Origin: Dolichospermum planctonicum
Lineage (GTDB): Bacteria; Cyanobacteriota; Cyanobacteriia; Cyanobacteriales; Nostocaceae
Length of the DNA stretch: 64,000 nt
NCBI RefSeq assembly: GCF_005402965.1
Contig: NZ_BJCF01000015.1
Span: 23,247-87,246 of the forward strand
Reading direction: 5' to 3'
In this document: piece after piece, positions 26,753-35,123 of the stretch
Numbering within the stretch: the stretch's first letter is position 1
Layout of the letters: each line of letters opens with the position of its first letter
The notes under the pieces: model-generated
Database searches by the model: none
What the model saw: only the letters and a program-made list of their open reading frames with translations
Told to the model about the DNA's origin: nothing
Position numbers and translations under genes: made by a program

Positions 26753-27631
26753 GTGACAGATAAGTTGTACGGAAGAGAGGACGGGAAATTGGAAGAACTC
26801 AGGACAGTATTAGAATTAGCCACCGAAGAAGAATTACAGGACTTGACAGCAATTCTGTTTAGTCGCAAATTTAACCCCTTAGATTATGTTCACACCCCCG
26901 AACCCATTACAGTACAAAGCCAAGACCGTCAAGCGTGGTTAGACGCTATCGAGAACCGTTTTCGTTTTTTAGCGGCCGACGGGATCACGGTATTACGGAG
27001 AAAAACTAGTAAAGTAACTTACAGACAAGCCCTGATTCAAGTCTGTAAATATCTGAAAATTCACTATGATCAAAATTTAACAACAGTTGATTTAGAAGCA
27101 GAAGTATTTTTACATTTGTTAGGAAAGGTTTGGAAACAACTACCGAAAACAGAAAAGCAGCAACTAACTATTAATTTGCAACGTCAGTTAGTAGAATCGA
27201 ACTTAAAACAACCATTACCATTATCATTGCAACATGATCCTTTAGGATTAATATTTAAAGGTGGTAGCGCCTTGGCTGTAACTTCTGTAATTCAACCCTT
27301 TGTACTACAAACTATCGCCCGTGAATTTGCTGTTCATTTTGCTACCTACCAAGTAGCTAAAGAAGCAGCAATTACAGGTACAGGACTAGCGACTAAACAG
27401 TTTCAAAATCATGTAGCTTTACAAATGTCTCGACAGGGTATGACCATGAGCGCAGCCCGTTATAGTGCGGTTCGTAGTGTATTTGCTTTTGTCGGTCCAA
27501 TGATGTGGGCTTGGTTTTTTGCTGATTTAGGTTGGAAAGCGATCGCTACAAACTATGGCAGAATTATTCCTACAGTCTTTACCCTCGCCCAAATTCGTCT
27601 TACCCGTACAGAATGCTGGGAAATAGCTTAA
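26753..27631 (+). CDS. YaaW family (UPF0174) protein
   Basis: A 292-residue protein with GTG start at 26753, 35 bp after the hydantoinase gene. The opening pattern (LEELRTVLELATEEELQDLT, then AILFSRKFNPLD) matches YaaW/UPF0174 proteins. Hydrophobic and glycine/alanine-rich segments occur in the last third (GSALAVTSVIQPFV; SVFAFVGPMMWAWFFADLGW), which suggests membrane contact. Function unknown. Its last 19 bases overlap the O-antigen ligase start. Confidence 0.75.
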   Translation: MTDKLYGREDGKLEELRTVLELATEEELQDLTAILFSRKFNPLDYVHTPEPITVQSQDRQAWLDAIENRFRFLAADGITVLRRKTSKVTYRQALIQVCKYLKIHYDQNLTTVDLEAEVFLHLLGKVWKQLPKTEKQQLTINLQRQLVESNLKQPLPLSLQHDPLGLIFKGGSALAVTSVIQPFVLQTIAREFAVHFATYQVAKEAAITGTGLATKQFQNHVALQMSRQGMTMSAARYSAVRSVFAFVGPMMWAWFFADLGWKAIATNYGRIIPTVFTLAQIRLTRTECWEIA

Positions 27632-28908
27632 AAAAAACCTTTTATCATCCGAATTTCCGCTTACAAACCCCTTGGAATTGGCTGCAATTTGGACTAATAT
27701 CTTTCCCCCTGAGTCCATTTTTAGGGGGTATTTCCATAGCTGTAGCTTCATTACTAACTTGGCGCAAACAATACCATATCATTCGCCAGTATCCAATTCA
27801 CCAGGGATTTGCTATTTTGAGTATTTTACTACTCATTAGCACCGGATTTGCCCCAAACAAACTAGATGCTTTTTTAGGTTTATTTAACTTATTACCCTTC
27901 TTTTTCTTTTTTGCAGGACTAACTTCCCTCATACAAACACCTACCCAATTAAGACAAATATCCTGGATAATAGTATTTGGTTCTGTACCTATTTTAATCA
28001 TAGGATTTGGGCAATTATTTCTGAATTGGAACTTTAAATTTCAGGTTTTATGGATTGTTTTTGATTGGATAGTTGCACCGGGAGGATTACCACAAGGACG
28101 CATGGCTTCTAACTTTATGCACGCTAATACTTTAGCCGCATATTTAGTAACTATTTTCATTTTAGGTTTAGGTTTATGGCTAGAAAACTATCAGAAACTC
28201 AAACAAAAAAATCCCCTGATTATCTTTTTAACAATTACAGTATTTGCTAACCTTATCGCCTTGATTTTAACTAATTCTCGCAATGGCTGGTTGATAGCTA
28301 TTTTTACCTGTTTAGCTTATGCTTTATATCAAGGTTGGCGATTAATTGTTGGTGCTGTTGTCAGTATTACCAGTTGTTTTTTATTAGCAGCTTTTGCACC
28401 TTCACCCATGGCAGAATTTTTCCGTAAATTCGTTCCCTATGGAATTTGGGCGCGGTTAAATGATGATATGTTTCCTGATAGACCGATAGCATTAATGAGA
28501 AAAACCCAATGGGAATTTGCCTTAAATTTAACCCAAAAACACCCCTTAACTGGTTCAGGTTTACGCAGTTTTAATGAACTGTATAAAACCCAAATGCAAA
28601 TTGATATAAATCATCCCCATAACCTCTTTTTAATGTTATCAGCGGAAACAGGTCTAATTACCACCTTATTATTTTGTGGGTTACTAATTTGGATATTAAT
28701 TACAGCTAGTCAACTTTTATGGAACTCCCAAACCATAGAACCAAAAAATCGCCTCATCTTTTTTAGTTATTTAATTACATTTATCAGCTGGATATTATTT
28801 AATACCGTTGATATCACCATCTTTGATATTCGGTTAAATACCCTGGCTTGGATATTTCTAGCTGCATTGTGTGGAGTTATGTACCAATATCAATCACATC
28901 ATAAGTAG
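27613..28908 (+). CDS. O-antigen ligase/polymerase family membrane protein (Wzy_C)
   Basis: A 431-residue protein with about ten to twelve hydrophobic segments. I start at ATG 27613 (MLGNSLKKTFYHPNF), overlapping the YaaW gene by 19 bases; the frame stays open to a TTG at 27532. Family features are LTNSRNGWLIAIF and a large periplasmic loop with HPLTGSGLRSFNELY followed by HPHNLFLMLSAETG. Members ligate or polymerise glycans on lipid carriers. The final codons CAT AAG TAG run into the MITE-like element, which supplies the stop codon. Confidence 0.88.
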   Translation: MLGNSLKKTFYHPNFRLQTPWNWLQFGLISFPLSPFLGGISIAVASLLTWRKQYHIIRQYPIHQGFAILSILLLISTGFAPNKLDAFLGLFNLLPFFFFFAGLTSLIQTPTQLRQISWIIVFGSVPILIIGFGQLFLNWNFKFQVLWIVFDWIVAPGGLPQGRMASNFMHANTLAAYLVTIFILGLGLWLENYQKLKQKNPLIIFLTITVFANLIALILTNSRNGWLIAIFTCLAYALYQGWRLIVGAVVSITSCFLLAAFAPSPMAEFFRKFVPYGIWARLNDDMFPDRPIALMRKTQWEFALNLTQKHPLTGSGLRSFNELYKTQMQIDINHPHNLFLMLSAETGLITTLLFCGLLIWILITASQLLWNSQTIEPKNRLIFFSYLITFISWILFNTVDITIFDIRLNTLAWIFLAALCGVMYQYQSHHK

Positions 28909-29248
28909 GTTGGCGTTAAAAATTGTCGTTATGACAAGGGAACAGGTTACAGGGAACAGGTTACAGGGAACAGGGAACAGGGAACAGGGAACAGGTTACA
29001 GGTGACAGGTGACAGGTTATAGGTGACAGGTTATAGGTTACAGGTTACAGGGAACAGGTTACAGGTTACAGGGAACAGGTTACAGAAAACAGGGAACAGG
29101 TTACAGAAAACAGGGAACAGGTTACAGGGAACAGGTTACAGGTTACAGGTTACAGGTTACAGGTTACAGGTTACAGGTTACAGGTTACAGGTTTTAGGCC
29201 ACTTTACTTTTCGTTACTTATGTTGGGTTTTTTCCGTTAACCTACTTA
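28902..29248. mobile_element. MITE-like element filled with heptamer repeats
   Basis: Its termini are inverted repeats: TAAGTAGGTT at 28902-28911 and AACCTACTTA at 29239-29248, with further partial match inward (CG..AAAAA). Inside, after GGCGTTAAAAATTGTCGTTA and TGACAAGG, lies about 250 bp of GGGAACA, GGTTACA and GGTGACA heptamer units; the right arm has ACTTTTCGTTACTTATG. No transposase is encoded. A short copy is at 19690-19815 and a left-end-only copy at 55429. It fills most of the 518-bp spacer 28909-29426. Confidence 0.75.
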
Positions 29249-29426
29249 AATTCAGAGATAATTAAAACTGACAACAGCATTCATCTATTTCATCTATTTA
29301 ATTACACCACACCCTGATTACCTTCTTCCTTCGCGCCTAGAAGGAAACAATTTCCTATAAACCGTGGTTCATTGACCTGAAAATCACTGTAATTAGTAAA
29401 ATAAGAAAGTTCGTAATTAAAACCCT

Positions 29427-29966
29427 ATGCCTAGTACAGATAATTTTTTACAATACACCCAATGGTCAGGTATTGCTACAATAGTATTTGCAGTTTTGAC
29501 AATTTTAGCCTTTATACTCAAATGGGGCTTTCGCTTTCGATTAGTGGGTGCAACTGGCTTTATGCTGGTACTGACAGGGGGGTTATTTTCATTGTCCCTT
29601 GTTCCCTTGAGTCGTACAGTTATTCCCGGTGCTGTTAAATACACCCTAGTTTATGATAACGGTTCTAACCAAACGGTAATTTCCACCTTCCCGGAAATCA
29701 CTCCCACAGAATTAGAAGCTACCTTACGTCAAGCAGCTAGTAACCTGTATTCCTATGGTCGCTTAGGTAGCGGCGGAAACAAGCAATTAACAGTCCGCGC
29801 CCGCACCATTATCCACCCAGAAATCGGGTTGTCTGTACCCCTATACCTGGGTGAAGTCAACCGCACTCTAGTCAGTCGTGAAGACCCGGAAATGACAATC
29901 AAAATTTATTTAGACAAATTTGCTTCACTACCAAAACCCGCTGCGTCAGGATTAGACATTTCGTAA
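29427..29966 (+). CDS. Ycf51 family protein
   Basis: A 179-residue protein with two transmembrane helices near the N-terminus (about 15-35 and 40-62: IVFAVLTILAFILKWGF; LVGATGFMLVLTGGLFSLSL), then a soluble domain (IPGAVKYTLVYDNGS; LTVRARTIIHPEIGLSVPLY). The pattern matches Ycf51, conserved in cyanobacteria and some plastid genomes, with no proven function. It stands alone; a 10-bp hairpin follows its stop. Confidence 0.85.
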   Translation: MPSTDNFLQYTQWSGIATIVFAVLTILAFILKWGFRFRLVGATGFMLVLTGGLFSLSLVPLSRTVIPGAVKYTLVYDNGSNQTVISTFPEITPTELEATLRQAASNLYSYGRLGSGGNKQLTVRARTIIHPEIGLSVPLYLGEVNRTLVSREDPEMTIKIYLDKFASLPKPAASGLDIS

Positions 29967-29989
29967 AAAAAGAATTAAAAAAAGAATAT

Positions 29990-30013
29990 AGAGACGTTTC
30001 GGTAAACGTCTCT
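29990..30013 (+). terminator. Perfect hairpin after ycf51
   Basis: AGAGACGTTT pairs perfectly with AAACGTCTCT around CGGT, 24 bases after the Ycf51 stop. T-rich sequence lies 15 bases beyond. The GAGACGTT...AACGTCTC motif also occurs as a dispersed cyanobacterial repeat. Confidence 0.6.
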
Positions 30014-30177
30014 AGAAGCTATAGCATTTTTTAGCTTTCAGCAGTCCGCTATATTGGGAAATAAATATTTTCCTATATTCTCTATTTGCACATTTTTTTT
30101 GCTATATACAATACAATAAAGATTATTTTTTTAAAATCTGATTAAGAAATATCAATATTTTTGGCAAAATAAAGATC

Positions 30178-31329
30178 ATGCCTAATCAAAATCCTACCGA
30201 AACTTTGTCTACTCAAGCTGCTAGTTCATTTTTCAGCCTTTCTATTTCCCCAGGGAAAGTAATTCGCGGCGCTGGTATATTATCAACCGTTGCGGCTCAA
30301 GTCGCTAATTTGGGAACTCGTCCGTTAATTGTAGCCGGAAATCATACTCTTAATCTGAGTAAAGAGCATTTAAAACCTCTTTTCCAATCTCAACAATTAC
30401 ATTCTATCTTGGTTTCCTATGGCGCTGATTGTTGTGAAACTAGTCTGAAAGCTTTACGCAAAGCCGCCAAGGAACATAAGGCTGATATCATTATCGGTAT
30501 TGGTGGTGGTAAAGCCTTAGATACCGCTAAATTAGTCGCTCACCAGTTAACATTACCAGTGATCACAATTCCCACTTCTGCGGCTACCTGCGCGGCGTGG
30601 ACTGCCCTTTCTAATGTATATTCAACAACGGGGGCGTTTTTGTATGACGTGGCTTTATCTCGCTGTCCAGATTTGCTAATTTTGGATTATAATTTGATCC
30701 AGACTGCACCGCAACGGACCTTAGTGGCAGGTATTGGAGATGCGATCGCTAAATGGTACGAAGCATCGGTTAGCAGTGGACATTTGCAACAAACTTTAAT
30801 TATTGCTGCGGTTCAACAAGCGCGAGTTTTACGAGATATATTACTACAAAAGTCTGCTGCTGCGTTACAGTCCCCAGGTACGGAAATTTGGCAAGAAGTT
30901 GTAGACGCAACCGTACTCCTAGCCGGGGTAATTGGGGGGCTAGGAGGGGCGCAATGTCGCACAGTCGCTGCCCATGCGGTTCATAATGGCTTAACCCATA
31001 TTTCAGGACATAATAGCATTCACGGGGAGAAGGTCGCTTATGGTATTCTGGTACAACTGCGGTTAGAAGAAATGATCCAGGGAAATCAATTAGCAGCTTC
31101 AGCAAGACAACAACTGTTGAAGTTTTACGCAGAGATTGGACTACCCCAAAAATTAGCAGATTTGGGATTAGGTAATATCACTTTGGGTGAGTTACAAACA
31201 GCAGCAGAAATTAGTTTAGAACCTAATTCTGATATCCACCGTTTACCGTTTAAAGTAGCGTTGGAACAATTAATGGCCGCAATGGTTTCTACCACTGCAC
31301 CAAATCAATTAAAAATTAAAAATGGGTAA
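30178..31329 (+). CDS. Iron-containing alcohol/glycerol dehydrogenase family protein
   Basis: A 383-residue group III dehydrogenase. The N-terminal part binds NAD(P) (IIIGIGGGKALDTAKLVA; PTSAATCAAWTALSN). The C-terminal part carries likely metal ligands: Asp in GIGDAIAKWYE and His residues in HAVHNGLTHISGHNSIHGEK. Overall it resembles glycerol dehydrogenase, but the substrate is unknown. It lies upstream of the aminotransferase on the same strand, separated by 119 bp of heptamer repeats. Confidence 0.85.
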   Translation: MPNQNPTETLSTQAASSFFSLSISPGKVIRGAGILSTVAAQVANLGTRPLIVAGNHTLNLSKEHLKPLFQSQQLHSILVSYGADCCETSLKALRKAAKEHKADIIIGIGGGKALDTAKLVAHQLTLPVITIPTSAATCAAWTALSNVYSTTGAFLYDVALSRCPDLLILDYNLIQTAPQRTLVAGIGDAIAKWYEASVSSGHLQQTLIIAAVQQARVLRDILLQKSAAALQSPGTEIWQEVVDATVLLAGVIGGLGGAQCRTVAAHAVHNGLTHISGHNSIHGEKVAYGILVQLRLEEMIQGNQLAASARQQLLKFYAEIGLPQKLADLGLGNITLGELQTAAEISLEPNSDIHRLPFKVALEQLMAAMVSTTAPNQLKIKNG

Positions 31330-31432
31330 TAGGTAATAGGTAATGGGTAATAGGTAATGGGTAATTGGTAAAATTTTCATCTATTCCCTGTCACCTGTCA
31401 CCTGTCACCTATCACCTGTCACCTGTTCCCTA
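31322..31432. repeat. Heptamer tandem repeats upstream of the aminotransferase gene
   Basis: Two STRR blocks lie back to back: GGTAATA/GGTAATG units (31324-31370) and CTGTCAC/CTATCAC/CTGTTCC units (31386-31430). Units differ by single bases but keep the seven-base period. The second block ends 17 bases before the start codon. Confidence 0.85.
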
Positions 31433-31448
31433 TTTCGAGGTTGAAAGA

Positions 31449-32654
31449 ATGAATTTAAGTTGGATTACTCCCGCAGAACGGATACAAAAGTTACCTCCTT
31501 ATGTTTTTGCTCGTTTAGATGAATTAAAAGCGAAAGCTAGAGAACAAGGACTGGATTTAATTGATTTGGGTATGGGAAATCCCGATGGTCCTACACCTCA
31601 ACCTGTAATAGAAGCTGCCATGACGGCCTTGCAAAATCCCGCTAATCATGGTTATCCTCCATTTGAAGGGACTGCAAGTTTCCGTAAAGCTATTACTCAA
31701 TGGTATCATCGTCGCTATGGAGTGGTACTTAATCCTGATAGTGAGGCTTTACCCTTACTCGGTTCTAAGGAAGGTTTGGGACATTTAGCGATCGCCTACA
31801 TTAATCCTGGTGATACTGTATTAGTACCTTCACCATCTTACCCTGTACATTTCCGTGGTCCGATTATTGCTGGGGGAGTCATTCACAATTTAATTCTTAA
31901 AGAAGAAAATAACTGGTTAATTGATTTAGCGGCCATTCCTGACGAAGTAGCCAGAAAAGCCAAAATTCTCTATTTTAATTATCCTAGTAATCCTACCGCA
32001 GCCACCGCCCCCCGGGAATTTTTTGCAGAAATTGTCGCTTTTGCGCGGAAGTATGAAATCCTTTTAGTCCATGATTTATGTTATGCAGAATTAGCTTTTG
32101 ATGGTTATCAACCCACTAGCTTATTAGAAATTCCCGGTGCAAAGGATATAGGGGTAGAATTTCACACTTTATCTAAAACCTATAATATGGCAGGTTGGCG
32201 CGTTGGTTTTGTCGTCGGAAATCGTCACGTGATCCAAGGTTTGCGGACACTCAAAACCAACTTAGATTATGGCATTTTTTCCGCTTTACAAACAGCAGCA
32301 GAAACCGCTTTACAACTTCCTGATTCTTATTTACATGAAGTGCAGCAACGTTACCGCACTCGTCGAGATTTTTTAATTGATGGTTTGGGTAAATTGGGGT
32401 GGAATATTCCTAAAACCGAAGCAACTATGTATTTGTGGATAAAATGTCCGGGGGGAATGAATTCTACAGATTTTGCTTTGAATGTTTTACAGCAAACAGG
32501 GGTAGTAGTCACTCCGGGAAATGCTTTTGGTGTGGGTGGTGAAGGCTATGTAAGAATTAGTTTAATTGCTGATTGCGATCGCTTGGGTGAAGCTTTACAA
32601 AGATTCAAGGAAGCGGGTATTTGCTATCAATCGCAAGTTTCTGTTTCTGCGTAA
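31449..32654 (+). CDS. Class I/II PLP-dependent aminotransferase (AlaC/DapL-like)
   Basis: A 401-residue fold-type I aminotransferase. I start at ATG 31449 (MNLSWITPAERIQKLPPYVF); the 28 codons upstream are repeat DNA. It shows GMGNPDGPTP, FNYPSNPTAATAP, and the PLP lysine in TLSKTYNMAGWRVGF. The closest types I recall are AlaC-like alanine/aspartate aminotransferases and the second DapL-like group. Its last 74 bp and the following 12 bp are part of an 89-bp sequence repeated at 33361. Confidence 0.88.
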   Translation: MNLSWITPAERIQKLPPYVFARLDELKAKAREQGLDLIDLGMGNPDGPTPQPVIEAAMTALQNPANHGYPPFEGTASFRKAITQWYHRRYGVVLNPDSEALPLLGSKEGLGHLAIAYINPGDTVLVPSPSYPVHFRGPIIAGGVIHNLILKEENNWLIDLAAIPDEVARKAKILYFNYPSNPTAATAPREFFAEIVAFARKYEILLVHDLCYAELAFDGYQPTSLLEIPGAKDIGVEFHTLSKTYNMAGWRVGFVVGNRHVIQGLRTLKTNLDYGIFSALQTAAETALQLPDSYLHEVQQRYRTRRDFLIDGLGKLGWNIPKTEATMYLWIKCPGGMNSTDFALNVLQQTGVVVTPGNAFGVGGEGYVRISLIADCDRLGEALQRFKEAGICYQSQVSVSA

Positions 32655-32666
32655 TAATTAAGGTGA
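32578..32666. repeat. 89-bp direct repeat, left copy (3' end of aminotransferase gene)
   Basis: This stretch covers the last codons, stop and first bases after the aminotransferase gene. It is identical over all 89 bases to 33361-33449; identity stops abruptly on both sides. The repeat pair brackets the toxin-antitoxin genes. Confidence 0.97.
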
Positions 32667-32693
32667 ATACACAATCTCAAAAGCATTAAGATT

Positions 32694-32951
32694 ATGACAA
32701 TTCTGGAAAAAGTAGTAACTACGATGCAGCAGTTACCTATAGATCAACAGCAGCAAGTTCTCCGTTTTGTTGAGTTTCTAGTATTTGAATTGGGTAATCA
32801 CCAACTTAATCAAGATTCTGAAAACTCAAATCTCAAAAAGCCTGAAGCTTCTCCTCATGATCTATTGAGAAAATGGGAAGGAGTTATTGAAGGTGGGGTA
32901 GACGATCTTTCTTTTAATAAGAAATACATGAAAGAATATGGGCAGAAATGA
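32694..32951 (+). CDS. DUF2281-type antitoxin
   Basis: An 85-residue protein. Its N-terminus (MTILEKVVTTMQQLPIDQQQ followed by VLRFVEFLVFEL) matches the DUF2281 antitoxin pattern; the charged C-terminus would wrap the toxin. The stop overlaps the start of the PIN toxin gene by four bases (ATGA). The pair lies between 89-bp direct repeats. It probably represses its own promoter, which must lie in 32655-32693. Confidence 0.85.
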   Translation: MTILEKVVTTMQQLPIDQQQQVLRFVEFLVFELGNHQLNQDSENSNLKKPEASPHDLLRKWEGVIEGGVDDLSFNKKYMKEYGQK

Positions 32952-33361
32952 ATCAGCAGATAATTCTTGATACTGGTGTTTTGGTTGCTTATTTGAGGAA
33001 ATCTGATCGCTTTCATCAATGGGCTGTAACTCAATGGAGACAGGTTGATTTACCTGTATTCACCTGTGATGCTGTGATTTCAGAAGCTTGTTTTCTGTTT
33101 CGTGATTTACCTCATATTCAACAGGGAATTATTGAATTGATTGAGGGTAATGTAATCACGATCTCTTTTGATTTGCAAGGAGAAGCAAGTAATATCAGAC
33201 ATTTAATGAATCGTTATGAATCTGTACCAATGTCCTTTGCTGATGCTTGTTTGGTGAGAATGTCTGAACAAATACCTAATAGTGCAATTATGACTTTAGA
33301 TAGCGATTTTAATATTTATCGTAAAAACCGTAATGAGGAGATTTCTGTAATTCAGCCATAA
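32948..33361 (+). CDS. PIN-domain (VapC-like) ribonuclease toxin
   Basis: A 137-residue PIN protein with the four acidic metal-binding positions visible: ILDTGVLVAY, the Glu in ISEACFLF, the Asp in SFADACLVRM, and TLDSDFNIY. It should be an Mg-dependent RNase inhibited by the DUF2281 antitoxin encoded just upstream. Its stop codon TAA shares its last base with the start of the right 89-bp repeat. Confidence 0.9.
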   Translation: MNQQIILDTGVLVAYLRKSDRFHQWAVTQWRQVDLPVFTCDAVISEACFLFRDLPHIQQGIIELIEGNVITISFDLQGEASNIRHLMNRYESVPMSFADACLVRMSEQIPNSAIMTLDSDFNIYRKNRNEEISVIQP

Positions 33362-33449
33362 TCGCTTGGGTGAAGCTTTACAAAGATTCAAGGAAGCGGG
33401 TATTTGCTATCAATCGCAAGTTTCTGTTTCTGCGTAATAATTAAGGTGA
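33361..33449. repeat. 89-bp direct repeat, right copy
   Basis: A perfect duplicate of 32578-32666: an untranslated second copy of the aminotransferase gene 3' end. It starts at the last base of the toxin stop codon. The repeat-to-repeat distance is 783 bp. Confidence 0.97.
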
Positions 33450-33473
33450 TATGGGATAGGGTGAAATTGCCAA

Positions 33474-33731
33474 TTACCAATCACCTGAAATCTGTTTAAA
33501 TTTATGATATTGATGACGTTCCTGATTAATGATATCAAAAATTTCATCAATTTCTGGATCATCTTTCCATAAACCAATAACAGTTTCTAACTCTGGCCAT
33601 TTGGGTTGTTTAATTATTAAGTTATCTGGTATTTCTATAGAAATTTTTACTCCATCAGGTAGAAGAATTTTGTCTAATATTTGATCTAATAATTCTATAG
33701 TGTTACCTTTGATAATTCCTTGTATTTTCAT
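33474..33731 (-). CDS. AF2212/DUF104-like antitoxin candidate
   Basis: An 85-residue protein beginning MKIQGIIKGNTIELLDQ, with LPDGVKISIEIP after it. This start (basic strand, K-G-N-x-I-x-L, L-P-D-G-x-K/V) resembles AF2212/DUF104 antitoxins. The rest is acidic. No toxin partner is visible next to it, so it may be an orphan. Confidence 0.55.
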   Translation of the reverse strand: MKIQGIIKGNTIELLDQILDKILLPDGVKISIEIPDNLIIKQPKWPELETVIGLWKDDPEIDEIFDIINQERHQYHKFKQISGDW

Positions 33732-33775
33732 GATTTATTCCTTCATTAAATATCTAAGTTATGATTCATTGTCAC

Positions 33776-33955
33776 CTACAATTTCCGCTTTTTGATCCAT
33801 ACACCCAACATAGCTAGAAAAGTACATACTATAGTAGCGATAATGCTGAATACTTGTACTGTTGTTTCTAAAGAGCGATCGCTTTTAGCTTGTTCTATTT
33901 CCACTATACCACGAATCGAGTTTATAGCCTGGTCTAATAACTTTCTCCTGACGGT
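33776..33955 (-). pseudogene. Remnant of a membrane-anchored protein C-terminus
   Basis: A minus-strand frame without a normal start reads RRKLLDQAINSIRGIVEIEQ, then a hydrophobic segment (VQVFSIIATIVCTFLAMLGV) and a basic end WIKKRKL with a TAG stop. It looks like a coiled region plus one C-terminal membrane helix. It overlaps the end of the REC-AlbA_2 gene in another frame. It could be a decayed gene or a very short real one starting at an internal GTG. Confidence 0.4.
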
Positions 33956-35025
33956 TTACTCCGTTTTAAACAAAAGTCTACTATTTCTGGAGTATCAATA
34001 AGAGACTTAGAAGTGTTACCAGCGCGAATGTAGAGTTCTAATTTTTTATCTTTACCTTTCATTAAGACGATTTCATCTGACTTTCTGACATCAACTGCAC
34101 AAACTATTTTACTATCTATTGTCTCAAATCGAATTGTAACTAATGACATAAAATTAGCACTAATGTACGTACAAATCAGGTGTACAATTGTCTGCTCAAA
34201 TTGATCTAAAGAACCTTTAGAAAGAATAGCTAAATCTTGCTCTAAACCAAAAATATTACCATCATCTTCAACTCCAATAATTAAAGTTCCTCCTTCAGAA
34301 TTAAGAAAAGCAGCAATAGTTTTCAGGACACTAAATCTCAAATCCTCATTTTTACGATTTTGTTTAACATCCCATTGCAAAGTGCTTTTATATTCTAATT
34401 TTGGACTTTCTGGTAATTTTATCAGGTGAGAAATTGGTTGTAAATTACCTATTTTTCTAATAGTAGTTAAAAACCGTCTTAATTTTCGTTCCTCAAGTAA
34501 TTTGTTGAGGGTATCTTCATTATCTGCTGTTTCAATCACAGTTTTATTAATGACTGCAATATATTTACCCCAATAGTCTTTTTCTAAAATTTCCAGATTT
34601 TCAGTTATCCATTGTTCATTGTGGACATTACCCCAACGATTAAAATAGGTAATAGCTTCTTGAATAGAATAATGGACAGCATCAAAAACATTACCCTCCA
34701 TATTTTTAGAAATATAGTCCCATGCTCCTAATTTAAACGCATTCCGGCAATCTACCACAGTGTCGTTAGCAGTGAGGATAATCACTACTGATGAAAGATT
34801 ACGTGCTTTTACCTCTTCCACAATCGCAAATCCACTGTTATCTTGCTCCATTCGCATATCAGAAATTATGACATCAAAAGGATTACATAACTTTTCTGTT
34901 GCTTCAACTACACTAGAAGCAGTCTCAATATGACGATAACCAAAATCATTTAACCACTCTACAAGTTCACGGAGGTAACGAGGAGTATCTTCTACTAATA
35001 GCAAATGAATATTTTCTGTTTGCAT
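33934..35025 (-). CDS. Response regulator with C-terminal AlbA_2 (Schlafen-type) domain
   Basis: A 363-residue protein. Residues about 5-125 are a receiver domain: ED at 12-13, phosphoacceptor Asp56 in VIISDMRM, and the switch Thr in IILTAND. After a helical linker, residues about 205-355 match AlbA_2/divergent AAA_4: LEYKSTLQWDV, FLNSEGGTLIIGVEDDGNIF, then GLEQDL. AlbA_2 is the nucleic-acid or nucleotide-interacting domain also found in Schlafen-like proteins. This is an unusual output for a receiver domain. It lies 98 bp downstream of the TPR-kinase gene and is presumably its partner. Confidence 0.85.
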   Translation of the reverse strand: MQTENIHLLLVEDTPRYLRELVEWLNDFGYRHIETASSVVEATEKLCNPFDVIISDMRMEQDNSGFAIVEEVKARNLSSVVIILTANDTVVDCRNAFKLGAWDYISKNMEGNVFDAVHYSIQEAITYFNRWGNVHNEQWITENLEILEKDYWGKYIAVINKTVIETADNEDTLNKLLEERKLRRFLTTIRKIGNLQPISHLIKLPESPKLEYKSTLQWDVKQNRKNEDLRFSVLKTIAAFLNSEGGTLIIGVEDDGNIFGLEQDLAILSKGSLDQFEQTIVHLICTYISANFMSLVTIRFETIDSKIVCAVDVRKSDEIVLMKGKDKKLELYIRAGNTSKSLIDTPEIVDFCLKRSKPSGESY

Positions 35026-35123
35026 AATTTTATAGGTTTCAGAGATTTAAAAACGACATAAAGCAAATTATACCATATTCCTAGTATAACCTGATAGTGT
35101 GACTGATATCAAATTTCACGAAA

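Noticed and set aside
29023..29265. 80-residue open frame made of TGYRLQV/TGNRLQ repeats
   Set aside because: It is only the translation of GGTTACA/GGGAACA heptamer repeats inside the MITE-like element. It has no ribosome binding site and no protein character.
31365..31448. Upstream extension of the aminotransferase frame (HLSPVTYHLSPVPY)
   Set aside because: It derives from the CTGTCAC heptamer array. The family N-terminus begins at ATG 31449.
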